A DNA stretch of 38,611 bases, taken from Candidatus Pacearchaeota archaeon. GTDB lineage: Archaea > Nanoarchaeota > Nanoarchaeia > Pacearchaeales > GW2011-AR1. A program made the translations under genes and the position numbers. Location: contig JALOBN010000022.1 in NCBI GenBank assembly GCA_023228245.1, positions 1 through 38,611 of the forward strand, given 5' to 3'. Below the pieces are notes generated by a model. The model did not search any database. It worked only from the letters and a program-made list of their open reading frames with translations, and was not told the origin of the DNA. This document shows positions 1-7,840 of this stretch, piece after piece (position 1 is the first letter of the stretch; every line of letters begins with the position of its first letter).

Positions 1-1
1 C

Positions 2-145
2 TGGGCAGCGGCTACCGATCCAGGAACAGGAGACGACAGTGCAGATGGTTATGTCGTAGGCTCCTGGTGGTGGAATACAACCGGGCATCGGCTCTGGCAA
101 TGCGAGGATAATAGCGCAGGCGCGGCGGTCTGGAGAAAGATGTTC
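2..145 (+). repeat. Left copy of near-terminal repeat
   Basis: Aligns without gaps, codon for codon, with 38468-38611. I count 18 mismatches in 144 bases. Most are synonymous and most lie in the first 57 bases; the last about 90 bases are nearly identical. See the finding on genome ends. Confidence 0.85.
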
Positions 146-1249
146 GCCACGCCGCCAACAGCAAATGGCATGGTACCGATAGCAGATTCTGCGCAGCCAG
201 GCGGGTTCTCGTGGGCAGAACTGATGACGGATGGCGTCTACAGGCAAGCCCTCAACAATGGCGGATTCCAGATAAATCAGCGTGCTCTGGCGGCCTACAC
301 CGCCGCGACTAGCCCGGCCAATAGCGATGATACATATCTTCTGGATATGTGGACGCTGCTATCGGATGGCAATGATATAGTAGATGTCTCGCCAGAAGCG
401 ACGATAGTTCCTGCCGCCAACAGTATAAAATTTGAGGTAGAGACAGCCAATAAAAAGTTTGGAATCATTCAATTCATCGAAAATAAGGATGCGATCAAGT
501 ACCGGAGCAAGACGGCATCGCTTCAGTTCAAAGCTTATACTGTGACCGGTAAGGTTATCCGGAACCTCCGGGCCGCGGTGCTGGCATGGGCATCTACGGC
601 AGATACGCTAACAAGCGACGTAGTAGCTTCTTGGGAAGCAGAAGGGACGAACCCAACGCTTGCCGCCAATTGGACGGCGGAAAACTTGGCGGCCAATCTT
701 GTGTTAGTGGCAGATACTTGGACCACCTACAAGATCGAAAATATTGTCATCGACACTGCAAATATGACTAATTTGGCAGTGTTCATCTGGTGCGACGATG
801 CTGACGCTTCGGTCGATGACTTGATATATATAGCGCATGTGCAATTAAATCAGGGTCCCGTGTGCTTGCCGTGGTTGCCGCGACCGTTTATCGAAGATCT
901 GATGAAATGCAAGCGTTTTTTCGAGTCCAGTTACCCTTACGGCACGGCACCGGGGACAGCTAATACCGCCGCAGGATTATGCACGCTATTCGCTGCAAGC
1001 GAGGCAGCATGTTATTATTGCGCGAGAGGCTTTGGCGCGTCAAAACCAATAGCATGCACAATTACAATATACAGTTATGCTGGAACTATTAACCGAGTGA
1101 CCGATCAGGGAATCGGCGACGTCGGAATAAACGGATGCGTATGCGGGAATGCAGAACGAGATGGTGTGCGAGCCATATCGGATTCAGGAAGCCCATTTAC
1201 GCCTGGTGGATTTTATCGCTGCCATTGGGTAGCTTCGGCGGAATTGTGA
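2..1249 (+). CDS. Tail fibre / receptor-binding protein, 5'-truncated
   Basis: The frame is open from base 2 with no start codon inside the window; the first internal ATG is at 140, so about 415 codons of a longer protein are visible. The N-terminal part (DSADGYVVGSWWWNTTGHR, then WQCEDNSAGAAVW) is of a kind common in phage fibre proteins. The middle looks like a beta-rich carbohydrate-binding module. The segment QGPVCLPWLPRPFIEDLMKC followed by KRFFESSYP resembles the fibre motif in which a binding domain is followed by a short linker and an aromatic-rich tip. The C-terminal region is Cys-rich. The hub gene follows after 10 bases. The N-terminal 48 codons are duplicated at the right end of the window (38468-38611), where a complete start is visible. 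Virion location and receptor binding are inferred. Confidence 0.75.
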   Translation, partial: WAAATDPGTGDDSADGYVVGSWWWNTTGHRLWQCEDNSAGAAVWRKMFATPPTANGMVPIADSAQPGGFSWAELMTDGVYRQALNNGGFQINQRALAAYTAATSPANSDDTYLLDMWTLLSDGNDIVDVSPEATIVPAANSIKFEVETANKKFGIIQFIENKDAIKYRSKTASLQFKAYTVTGKVIRNLRAAVLAWASTADTLTSDVVASWEAEGTNPTLAANWTAENLAANLVLVADTWTTYKIENIVIDTANMTNLAVFIWCDDADASVDDLIYIAHVQLNQGPVCLPWLPRPFIEDLMKCKRFFESSYPYGTAPGTANTAAGLCTLFAASEAACYYCARGFGASKPIACTITIYSYAGTINRVTDQGIGDVGINGCVCGNAERDGVRAISDSGSPFTPGGFYRCHWVASAEL

Positions 1250-1259
1250 TGGCTGGTGT

Positions 1260-3077
1260 GTGGTTGCGATGCTCGTAAAAATCGGCGCCAATGAGCTATA
1301 TACGCAGACAACTCTAGCTGAAGCTTTGGACGGTTTCAGCCTATCAGAATCCATGCCGGAAAGTCTAACCTTGGCTCAGATATTTCCGATTAATTCAAAA
1401 ATTCTGAATGACAGCAGCATAAACATAGAGCACAATGTAGATGGCCGGGCCACGTGCTCCTTTTCCGTGAAGGACGAAGCCGGCACGTTGGCATTCTACG
1501 AGCGCATGGCAGTCGAATGCCGGGATCTTGATAACAATCTATCCTATGCCGGGCTTGTGCAGAGCTGTGAAGTGACCAAGATCCCGGGTCTGGCCATGCG
1601 ATTTCACAGCATAGACTCGACAGATTTCACCGCTATGCTGGATTGGCGCGTCATAGATTATGCAGCGGAGAATAAGCTGCCAGGAGCCGCCGTAAGGGAG
1701 ATCATCACAGAATACCTGGCCGAAGAAGGCATAACAGAAGGCTACATTGAGGACGGCGTCCAACTAGATAGCATCGCCCTGGGGAACGTCAGCGCCAGCG
1801 CGGGCCTCCAGAAGCTTGCAGACAGCCAGGGGTTCGTCTACTATCTGGATTATGATCTCAAGCTGTACTTCCATGCCAGAACACTCTATGCAGCCGATTG
1901 GAGCATCACGGATCGCTCAGACATCTTGAGCGAAAGCCTGTCATTCGTACATACGAATCCTGATTATCGTAACATCGAAATCGTCACCGGCGGCTTCGAG
2001 GAGACTGATCTCCAGACAGATTCTTTCGTCGGAGACGGTGCAGCGAAAACATTTCCGTTGGCCTATCCTGTCAATCGAGTTTCTACTGTCACCGTTGCCG
2101 GTTCCGCAAAGACGGTAGGCCAAAAGGGCACCGACTCAGGCAGCTATGACAGCTACTATGCTCTTCAGAGCGAGACTTTCACATTCGAAACGGCTCCTGC
2201 AAACGGCGAGGCCATTGTCATCGAATACTATGGCCTCTGGAAGGCGAAAAGCAAAGCCGAAGACCTCACGGCCATAGCCGTCAATGCCGCCAGGCAGGGG
2301 GTTGGGAGCGGCAAGATCGAGCACATCACCTCGGACGATAGCCTGACCTCGATCACAGCGGCGGGTGAGTATGCCAATGCCACCCTGGCGAATTACGCCG
2401 TGGATGGTATCACCGTGAAATACCGAACGAGGCGGGCCGGATTGGCGGCGGGCACCCTCCAGCACATTGCCCTGGAGGATGTCGACGAAGATTTCCTGAT
2501 CACGAATGTTTCCGAGTCTCACAAGGACGGGGATACTGAGTATTCAGTATCGGGCTGCTTCGGCCCGGTGCAGGCCGAGTGGGACCTCTTCTTTCGTTCG
2601 GCGTTCGAAGTCGTACAGAACAAAATCAGTGAAGGTGTAGATGCTTCAGGGGTGACGAAGCTCTACAATTTCTCTCACACCTATCTGGATGCAGACAGGC
2701 CGCCAGCCGCACAGCCTGACATCTTCCATCATGCTCCTATCGGGACAGGATTGGCAGTTTCAAGCGATGAGTGGCCATGCTTCGCGCCTCTGGACCGGGT
2801 TGAGTATGTGGAGTTCTGGCGAGATGGCACTTGCGTTTTTCGCAAGCAGCATACGTCGGTAGTAGATGAGGCGCTTGAAACTGATATCCACAGCTATTCC
2901 TTCATTGCGCCTGCAGAAGCGCAGGGAGAGATTGATGAGGTGGTTTTTTGGGGCGGGGATTCTGCCTCTTCTGCTTACGGGTCGGGTGTCGAAATCTACC
3001 GGGCTGCATTTGTCCGGACGAAGACCATTTTGGAGAGCTATCAATTAAACTGTAATTATATTAATGGAAGTGTCTAA
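1260..3077 (+). CDS. Baseplate hub-like / tail-associated protein
   Basis: 605 codons from GTG 1260; an ATG at 1269 is an equally possible start, and neither has a strong ribosome binding site. The layout resembles siphovirus hub or Tal-type proteins: beta-rich N-terminal domains with a self-referential hub pattern (SINIEHNVDGRATCSFSV, later LQKLADSQGFVYYLDYDLKL), a central DSFVGDGAAKTFPLAYPV insertion typical of beta-sandwich modules, and DEDFLITNVSE. The C-terminal 150 residues are a separate beta-rich domain. It lies between fibre and collar-fibre genes, just after the tape measure if the genome is circular, which is the normal place for a hub. No lytic domain is seen. Hub assignment is from fold-like pattern and position, not a catalytic motif. 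Confidence 0.6.
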   Translation: MVAMLVKIGANELYTQTTLAEALDGFSLSESMPESLTLAQIFPINSKILNDSSINIEHNVDGRATCSFSVKDEAGTLAFYERMAVECRDLDNNLSYAGLVQSCEVTKIPGLAMRFHSIDSTDFTAMLDWRVIDYAAENKLPGAAVREIITEYLAEEGITEGYIEDGVQLDSIALGNVSASAGLQKLADSQGFVYYLDYDLKLYFHARTLYAADWSITDRSDILSESLSFVHTNPDYRNIEIVTGGFEETDLQTDSFVGDGAAKTFPLAYPVNRVSTVTVAGSAKTVGQKGTDSGSYDSYYALQSETFTFETAPANGEAIVIEYYGLWKAKSKAEDLTAIAVNAARQGVGSGKIEHITSDDSLTSITAAGEYANATLANYAVDGITVKYRTRRAGLAAGTLQHIALEDVDEDFLITNVSESHKDGDTEYSVSGCFGPVQAEWDLFFRSAFEVVQNKISEGVDASGVTKLYNFSHTYLDADRPPAAQPDIFHHAPIGTGLAVSSDEWPCFAPLDRVEYVEFWRDGTCVFRKQHTSVVDEALETDIHSYSFIAPAEAQGEIDEVVFWGGDSASSAYGSGVEIYRAAFVRTKTILESYQLNCNYINGSV

Positions 3078-3767
3078 ATGTACACCCCAACGGATTGGCT
3101 GGAACTCTCTATGAGCACCGCCCAGAAGCTGACGGCTCTCGACAATCTGGAGGGAATGTATGGCGAGGCGGTTTCGTACATCGATGCCATAACCCACAGT
3201 AGCAGCTACTATACGGATGCACAGGCAGCCGCTCGCTATTTCACATCAGCCAATGATGGCACCGGGTCCGGGCTGGTCGCAGCCACCTTGGACGGCCTGA
3301 CCGCTCAACAGATCATAGACGCCGGCGCGCCGTCCGGGGCAATAGCCATCTGGAGCGGAGCGGAGGCAGATATCTCTACGCTATGCCCTGGCTGGGTGCT
3401 CTGCAATGGCCTCAATTCGACTCCTGATCTTCGCTCCAGATTCGTGATCGGGGCAGGCGGCGCATATGCGAAGGATGCGACCGGCGGGGCCGATCACCTA
3501 TCACTAACCGAAAAAACTATTACAGTAGCCGGGCAAGCTCTGACCGCTACGCACCTGCCATCCCATAGGCACCCGTACACGGATTATTATCGTGGCAGCG
3601 GCGGTGTGGGTGGCATTGAGAGCATAGGTGGGGGCTCCTCAGATCATGCCGGATTTTTGACCACAGCCGCCACATCAGACACGCACACGCATTCGATTAC
3701 GTTCACTGGTGACGATATTGATATCCTGCCAAAATACTGGGCACTGTGCTTCATCCAAAAAACCTAA
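3078..3767 (+). CDS. Tail collar-domain fibre protein 1
   Basis: 229 aa, ATG immediately after the hub stop codon. Residues about 80-229 form a phage tail-collar domain as in T4 gp12 and short tail fibres: GAIAIWSGAEADI, PGWVLCNG, TPDLRSRFVIGAG, then paired histidine motifs (LPSHRHPYTD and SDTHTHSI) of the kind that bind a metal in the trimer tip, and a C-terminal PKYWALCFIQK. The N-terminal 70 residues contain the stalk-like motif YTDAQAAARYF. It is the first of three paralogues (4493-5206 and 5206-5922). Likely an adsorption protein at the tail tip. Confidence 0.85.
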   Translation: MYTPTDWLELSMSTAQKLTALDNLEGMYGEAVSYIDAITHSSSYYTDAQAAARYFTSANDGTGSGLVAATLDGLTAQQIIDAGAPSGAIAIWSGAEADISTLCPGWVLCNGLNSTPDLRSRFVIGAGGAYAKDATGGADHLSLTEKTITVAGQALTATHLPSHRHPYTDYYRGSGGVGGIESIGGGSSDHAGFLTTAATSDTHTHSITFTGDDIDILPKYWALCFIQKT

Positions 3768-3791
3768 ATAGTATCGGCGCATATCATTGTT

Positions 3792-4463
3792 ATGCCAAAA
3801 ATAACGAAATTGTGCATGTATTGCGGGAGGGAGTTCAGTGTAGAACGATGGCTACACGCACAAAGGTACTGTTCTAGGACATGTGCTGCGATCGTGTGGA
3901 GGTCAAATGAGCCTAAGCCATATGCAAAATGTGATAATTGTGGCATAGAATTTAAGATCAAACCGTATAAACTAATCAAAAACGAATTGCATTTCTGTTC
4001 TAGAAAATGTGATTACGAACACAGGGCACGTATGCACAGAGGGCCGTCTGCCGTTGCCGCCAGGAAACGGGTCGCTACCATAACCGGGCGAAAGCGAAAA
4101 CCATTTTCAGAAGAGCATAAAAATCATATAAGCGAATCACGGGCGGGCGATAAAAATTGGCGATGGATGGGCGGCATTTCGTTTGAGCCATATTGCTCGA
4201 AATTTAACAACGATTTCAGAGAATCGGTGAGGGATAGATTTAATAGAAAATGCTTTTTATGCGATGCATCGGAAGGAAAAAATCGCCATTCTGTCCACCA
4301 CATTGATTATAACAAAAATAGCATTTGTAATGGGCAAGGATGGGCATTTGTGCCCCTCTGCACAACCTGCCACAACAAAACACACGCGAATAGGTGGCAT
4401 TGGTTCAATTTGCTTATAAATTATTGGGTGAGTAATCCTGAAATTAATTTCAATTCTTTTTAA
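3792..4463 (+). CDS. Free-standing HNH endonuclease with zinc-finger N-terminus
   Basis: 223 aa. The N-terminus has two CxxC...CxxxC zinc-finger-like units (CMYCGREF...CSRTC and CDNCGIEF...CSRKC). A basic NUMOD-like segment (GRKRKPFSEEHKNHISESR) follows, then an HNH nuclease core: CFLC, SVHHIDYNK, and LCTTCHNKTH. The gene is much richer in A/T and AAA/ATA codons than its collar-gene neighbours. It sits exactly between two paralogous structural genes, the usual setting of a homing endonuclease. It probably cleaves related genomes that lack the gene and spreads by repair. Function is inferred from the family; activity is not shown. Confidence 0.88.
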   Translation: MPKITKLCMYCGREFSVERWLHAQRYCSRTCAAIVWRSNEPKPYAKCDNCGIEFKIKPYKLIKNELHFCSRKCDYEHRARMHRGPSAVAARKRVATITGRKRKPFSEEHKNHISESRAGDKNWRWMGGISFEPYCSKFNNDFRESVRDRFNRKCFLCDASEGKNRHSVHHIDYNKNSICNGQGWAFVPLCTTCHNKTHANRWHWFNLLINYWVSNPEINFNSF

Positions 4464-4492
4464 TTGGATTCGTTATTCACATCAAGGGGGCG

Positions 4493-5206
4493 ATTACTTT
4501 TACTTACGTAAAATTTAAATCCGCGTGGTCAGCCACTGATGAGCTTACGGGTGCTGCTTTCAATCATCTTGAAACGCAGTGGGCGGCTGCAAAAATAGAC
4601 ATCGATGCACATAATCATGATGCCCGGTACTACACAAAAACGCTAGCAGATGCGACCTTTTTTAGCACATCGTTCTATACCGGGTTCGATGCAGACAAAG
4701 TTGATGGACAGCACCTGAGCGACTTGGTGGCCTCAATCCTTCCAGTCGGCTCAATCATGATCTGGTCGAAGGAAATCGCAGACCTTCCAGCAGAATGGAA
4801 GAAGTGCGACGGCACGACCTATGGGGCCATCACAACCCCGGATCTAGAAGACAGGATAGTAGTCGGCGCAGGATCTGCCTATGCAATAGGGGCAACGGGA
4901 GGCGCTTTTTCGACCGCGATTTCCGGCACTCTGACAATAGGCGGCCACGCGGTGACGGCTGACGAAATGCCTATCCATACCCACCCGTACACGGATCAGT
5001 CGGATTCGGCTGCGTCATTGTACAAATATTACTCGGGGGGCGGCAGAGCAGGGAGCGAGACCTATCAGAACATGAACACCGGCTACGCAGGATACACGGA
5101 CGCTGCAACCGGAAAGCATGACCATCCGGGGAGCACGATTACCTTTGATCCGCTTGACTGCACGCCGCCCTATCGAGCCCTATACTATGTCATGAAGGTG
5201 GCTTGA
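4493..5206 (+). CDS. Tail collar-domain fibre protein 2, possible ATT start
   Basis: Collar-domain paralogue with SIMIWSKEIADLPAEWKKC, TTPDLEDRIVVGAG, two His motifs (MPIHTHPYTD, KHDHPGST) and PYRALYYVMK. The first conventional start in frame is GTG 4724, but the upstream frame is open and clearly protein-like (TYVKFKSAWSATDEL, NHLETQW, DIDAHNHDARYYTKT) and matches the N-terminal stalk of paralogue 3. The only suitable upstream start seen is ATT 4493, just after the purine-rich AAGGGGG. With that start the protein has 237 aa, close to the 229 and 238 aa of its paralogues. A mutated ATG caused by the neighbouring HNH insertion is an alternative. Confidence 0.7.
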   Translation: MTFTYVKFKSAWSATDELTGAAFNHLETQWAAAKIDIDAHNHDARYYTKTLADATFFSTSFYTGFDADKVDGQHLSDLVASILPVGSIMIWSKEIADLPAEWKKCDGTTYGAITTPDLEDRIVVGAGSAYAIGATGGAFSTAISGTLTIGGHAVTADEMPIHTHPYTDQSDSAASLYKYYSGGGRAGSETYQNMNTGYAGYTDAATGKHDHPGSTITFDPLDCTPPYRALYYVMKVA

Positions 5207-5922
5207 TGGCCTACACCAAAAACGAAGATCCATGGGAAGCGGCAGATCTTCTGACAGTTTCAAAAATGAACAACTTCGAAACTATCTATACTGAGATCTC
5301 TAGCTACCTGGTCGGGCACAATCATGATGATCTCTACCAGACGAAAGCCGAGATGGAAGCGGCCTATTGGTACGCCGGTAATGACGGCAGCGGAAGCGGG
5401 GCGGATGCAGATCTACTCTACCATGCAGGCGGGAACCTGCACGCCTCCAGCTTTGCGGGCCTGGGGGTCCCCTCCGGCCTGATCATCATGTGGTCAGGCG
5501 TCACCGCACCGGCTGGCTGGCACCTCTGCGACGGCACGGAGGGCTACATTGATCTCCGAGATAGATTCATCTACGGGGCCGGAACAGTGGCGGTCGGCAC
5601 AAACGGCAGCGGATCGCACACGCCCACCGGAACGGTATCAGTCAGCACACACGCGCTTTCCACCGGCGAGGTGCAGGGACATCAGCACACGTATACTGAT
5701 CGATATGCAGATGCCTATGGGCCACAATACTTCGAGGCGTTTACTTCTGCCTGCTGGTCAGGCTACCATGCTCAGGCATCGCCGGTCACAGGAAATTCGA
5801 ATATAGGAAAAACGCCCGCTGATGCGCACGGTCATAGCACCGCAGAGGGCACGGCGTTTATCGGCAACGCTTTCACGGCGCTGCCTCCTTATTATGCGCT
5901 CGCGTTTATACAAAAATCTTGA
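5206..5922 (+). CDS. Tail collar-domain fibre protein 3
   Basis: 238 aa from ATG 5206, overlapping the previous TGA by one base (TGATG). The N-terminal stalk has SSYLVGHNHDDLYQTKAEME. The collar domain has PSGLIIMWSGVTAPAGW, LCDGTEGYIDLRDRFIYGAG, two His motifs (VQGHQHTYTD, DAHGHSTAEG) and PPYYALAFIQKS at the end. It is closer to the T4 gp12-type consensus than the other two paralogues. Tandem collar genes of similar length but different variable loops suggest alternative or hetero-oligomeric receptor-binding tips. Confidence 0.87.
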   Translation: MAYTKNEDPWEAADLLTVSKMNNFETIYTEISSYLVGHNHDDLYQTKAEMEAAYWYAGNDGSGSGADADLLYHAGGNLHASSFAGLGVPSGLIIMWSGVTAPAGWHLCDGTEGYIDLRDRFIYGAGTVAVGTNGSGSHTPTGTVSVSTHALSTGEVQGHQHTYTDRYADAYGPQYFEAFTSACWSGYHAQASPVTGNSNIGKTPADAHGHSTAEGTAFIGNAFTALPPYYALAFIQKS

Positions 5923-5935
5923 GGGAGTTTGAAAA

Positions 5936-6208
5936 ATGATCACAGAAAAAAACGTTACGGAAGCATTCGACGATCTTGAGAATGCTTTTCAGGAATTGGC
6001 AAAGATCGAAGACAAGCAGCAGGAACTCGCGGCGGATTTGGCCGAGTTCAAGGACGGCTCCCGGAAGGCCGATCAGATCAAAAAAAAGCTGCAAGAGCTT
6101 CAGCCCAAGATGAACGATGCACAGCGGGCCTACAGGCTGGCAGGCATGAGGGCTGACAGGATCAGGCTGCTGCTAGATGTGGCGAAAACGAGCATGGGCA
6201 GGGACTAG
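5936..6208 (+). CDS. Small coiled-coil protein, last gene of tail module
   Basis: 90 aa, almost wholly helical with heptad spacing (FDDLENAFQELAKIEDK, KKKLQELQPKMNDAQRAYR). A GGGAG site lies 8 bases before the ATG. It ends four bases inside the convergent gene at 6205, closing the plus-strand tail operon. No family recognised; it could be a fibre chaperone or a structural stalk protein, by position only. Confidence 0.65.
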   Translation: MITEKNVTEAFDDLENAFQELAKIEDKQQELAADLAEFKDGSRKADQIKKKLQELQPKMNDAQRAYRLAGMRADRIRLLLDVAKTSMGRD

Positions 6209-6525
6209 CTTCCCTCTTCCCTGCGCTTGTTCGCCTCTGCGCGTTCCCACGCACGCAAACTCGACCCGACTGCCGAGGGGGCCACCCCAGAGCCTGCGAT
6301 CAATGCGAATCTTTGCCCTGCTGGTGTTTGCAGGAAGGCGACCAACTGCCTTCCCGCTTCTTTCGCAGCTTCGCCCATCCGATCAATAGTGTCTGCAAGA
6401 CTTTTTCCTATATCGGCAGCGCTTATGAATGCTCTTTCCAACGCAATCTGAGTAGCGATCCATTCAGGCGTTCCGATATGGGCCACCTCCAGCAAGCGGC
6501 CCTGCAATTCGATTTGTATTTTCAT
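6205..6525 (-). CDS. Hypothetical protein, end of minus-strand accessory operon
   Basis: 106 aa starting MKIQIELQGRLLEVAH. Upstream is a purine-rich GGGGAAAAGG site, and its ATG overlaps the stop of the 52-aa gene before it (ATGA). The first 25 residues look like a beta hairpin and the rest is helical and Ala/Arg-rich (ALERAFISAADIGKSLADTI, GEAAKEAGRQLVAFL). No family recognised. It is convergent with and overlaps the tail module by four bases. Confidence 0.6.
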   Translation of the reverse strand: MKIQIELQGRLLEVAHIGTPEWIATQIALERAFISAADIGKSLADTIDRMGEAAKEAGRQLVAFLQTPAGQRFALIAGSGVAPSAVGSSLRAWERAEANKRREEGS

Positions 6526-6680
6526 TCCTTTTCCCCTTCAGTCACCGACGCCTCCAGCGACTCAATAGCTTCTTTCAGCCATCGAATGGATGTGGAAACT
6601 GCTCGATTGCCCTTTCTCATCATTTCTGCTTCGGTCTCAACTATCATGAGCGCTTCTTGATATTTGGTTTTCTCTTTCAT
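6522..6680 (-). CDS. Small helical protein
   Basis: 52 aa (MKEKTKYQEALMIVETEAEM...RWLKEAIESLEASVTE), charged and helical. It is coupled by ATGA to the 106-aa gene downstream. Not recognised. The preceding 171 bases hold a strong hairpin rather than a gene. Confidence 0.55.
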   Translation of the reverse strand: MKEKTKYQEALMIVETEAEMMRKGNRAVSTSIRWLKEAIESLEASVTEGEKE

Positions 6681-6715
6681 TTCCTTTCATCTCCATTCTG
6701 TCAATTTTTCTTGCG

Positions 6716-6752
6716 CCGGCGGGCCGTATCCCGTCCGGGAGCGGCCCGCCGG
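6716..6752. terminator. Strong GC-rich inverted repeat in accessory operon
   Basis: Perfect 11-base arms CCGGCGGGCCG (6716-6726) and CGGCCCGCCGG (6742-6752) enclose a second short stem TCCCG/CGGGA, so nearly the whole 37 bases can pair. It lies in the gap between the RHH gene and the 52-aa gene. On the minus strand the distal flank reads CAAGAAAAATTGAC, not a T-run, so intrinsic termination is uncertain; RNA processing or partial attenuation are alternatives. Confidence 0.5.
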
Positions 6753-6851
6753 GCTGCGCAGAAAGTCAAATCTGGCAGGAATCCCGCTCCCGCGCGGCCT
6801 TCTCCCTGATTGCCTCGGCAACGTATGCCGATTAGGCCGCCTCCTTAACAA

Positions 6852-6995
6852 TCAGAGTTCCCCATCCACCGCTCCTATGAGTTTGTCGAGCCACCGTTGC
6901 ACATGGCCGGATAGATTGATCTCGGGATGTTCCTCCAGCCAGCTGGCTTGATCTTCCCTGATTGTGATACTCTTTTTCGAGAAATTTGAGGGCAT
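6852..6995 (-). CDS. Ribbon-helix-helix DNA-binding protein
   Basis: 47 aa. The sequence SKKSITIREDQASWLEEHPE followed by INLSGHVQRWLDKLI has the RHH pattern: a beta strand of alternating polar and aliphatic residues, helix 1, the turn around NLSG, then helix 2. It is like archaeal CopG/Arc-type regulators. The ATG overlaps the TAA of the 104-aa gene upstream (TAATG), so both are in one transcript. Probably a dimeric autoregulator of the minus-strand operon; the palindrome at 7345-7360 is a natural candidate target. That pairing is inferred. Confidence 0.72.
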   Translation of the reverse strand: MPSNFSKKSITIREDQASWLEEHPEINLSGHVQRWLDKLIGAVDGEL

Positions 6996-7309
6996 TAGGC
7001 CCTCAATCGCAGGCCATCAACGGCCACGAAAAACTTCTCATAATCGGCCACTATTCCGATGGTCTCGGCTCGGATACTGGAAGGTCGGACGTTCTGAGCG
7101 CGGGCCACCTGCATTATCGCTCTTGCGGATTTCGCGGCTTCGCGGGATACTTCTTTCTTGCCTGGGAAGGCGGGGCTCCAGGAGGTTGCCGCTCGGGCGA
7201 TATCCTCATCAAGCTCTCCGATTTCCATATCTTCCCTCTCGGCAATCTTGGCAGCGATCTCTTCATCATTCGATTCCATGATTTTCCTTACAACCTCTTC
7301 AGTTACCAT
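6995..7309 (-). CDS. Hypothetical acidic protein, first gene of minus-strand operon
   Basis: 104 aa (MVTEEVVRKIMESNDEEI...). Strongly acidic helical N-terminal half; the C-terminal half contains AIMQVARAQNVRPSSIRAE and ends LRLRA. Not recognised. First gene downstream of the promoter and palindrome at 7345-7368 and coupled to the RHH gene, so it could be the partner or effector of a small regulatory pair. No toxin motif is visible. Confidence 0.6.
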   Translation of the reverse strand: MVTEEVVRKIMESNDEEIAAKIAEREDMEIGELDEDIARAATSWSPAFPGKKEVSREAAKSARAIMQVARAQNVRPSSIRAETIGIVADYEKFFVAVDGLRLRA

Positions 7310-7344
7310 TTGTCTCAGTCCTATGCCGCCTTGGCATAATACAC

Positions 7345-7368
7345 ACTAATACGTATTAGTATATATAC
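7345..7368 (-). promoter_or_regulatory. Promoter with palindromic operator
   Basis: On the minus strand the TATA-like stretch TATATATA is followed by the perfect 16-base palindrome ACTAATACGTATTAGT (7345-7360). A nearby TACGTAT recurs at 7366-7372 and 7382-7388. The 16-mer GTATATATACTAATAC (minus strand, 7353-7368) is identical to 9096-9111 on the plus strand. An operator directly downstream of a TATA box is a usual archaeal repressor position. Confidence 0.65.
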
Positions 7369-7398
7369 GTATCGGTACTACTACGTATTGAACTACCC

Positions 7399-7412
7399 TA
7401 CCCTAAAGGGTA
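7399..7412. repeat. Subterminal hairpin of IS element, tnpA-distal end
   Basis: TACCCTAAAGGGTA: 5-bp stem with TAAA loop, overlapping the tnpA stop codon (7403-7405). It shares ACCCTAAAGG with the hairpin at 8645-8666. Confidence 0.6.
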
Positions 7413-7840
7413 AGGATTCGTTTCTTCTCTTCTGCCTTTTCCATCTGACTCTCTACATACTGCATTAGTACATCGAGAGAGACCTGACCAGTCGAAGCTA
7501 TGAAGTAGCTATCTGACCAGAAAGAATCGCCCCAAAGAAATTGCTTTGTTTGGGGGAACTCTTGCCTAATCCTCCGCGAACTGGCCCCCTTGATGCTGTT
7601 TACGACCTTGGTCAAGTCGGTCGTTGGGCCACACTTGAAGAGGATATGCATATGATCCTCAGCTGGCTCTTGTGCCAGGATTTCGATACCTAGAGCCTCT
7701 GACATCTCCCAAATAATTTCTTTGAGGCGTTCTCGAATGATCTCATCGTAGAGCGCCTTTCTGCGATACTTCACCACGATCACAAGATGATAATGGAGAG
7801 AATAGACAGAGTGCGCGCCTCTGTCGAGTTTGTATTTCAT
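7403..7840 (-). CDS. tnpA: IS200/IS605 family TnpA, Y1 HUH transposase
   Basis: 145 aa, the usual TnpA length. The HUH motif is DHMHILF (His63 and His65); the nucleophilic tyrosine is Tyr128 in MQYVESQ, with the supporting Gln132. Other family signatures are SLHYHLVIVVKYRRK near the N-terminus, NSIKGASSRRIR, and LWGDSFWSDSYFI. All catalytic residues are present, so the enzyme should be active. The family cuts and joins single-stranded DNA at hairpin ends. The ATG overlaps the stop of the upstream 220-aa gene (ATGA), which is unusual because TnpA genes normally have their own start region next to the left end. Confidence 0.95.
   Translation of the reverse strand: MKYKLDRGAHSVYSLHYHLVIVVKYRRKALYDEIIRERLKEIIWEMSEALGIEILAQEPAEDHMHILFKCGPTTDLTKVVNSIKGASSRRIRQEFPQTKQFLWGDSFWSDSYFIASTGQVSLDVLMQYVESQMEKAEEKKRILTL

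Noticed and set aside
2..145. Exact direct terminal repeat
   Set aside because: The two end copies differ at 18 of 144 positions, so this is not a simple terminal redundancy from one molecule.
3078..5922. Diversity-generating retroelement target in the collar genes
   Set aside because: No reverse transcriptase and no template repeat were found; the differences between paralogues are spread out.
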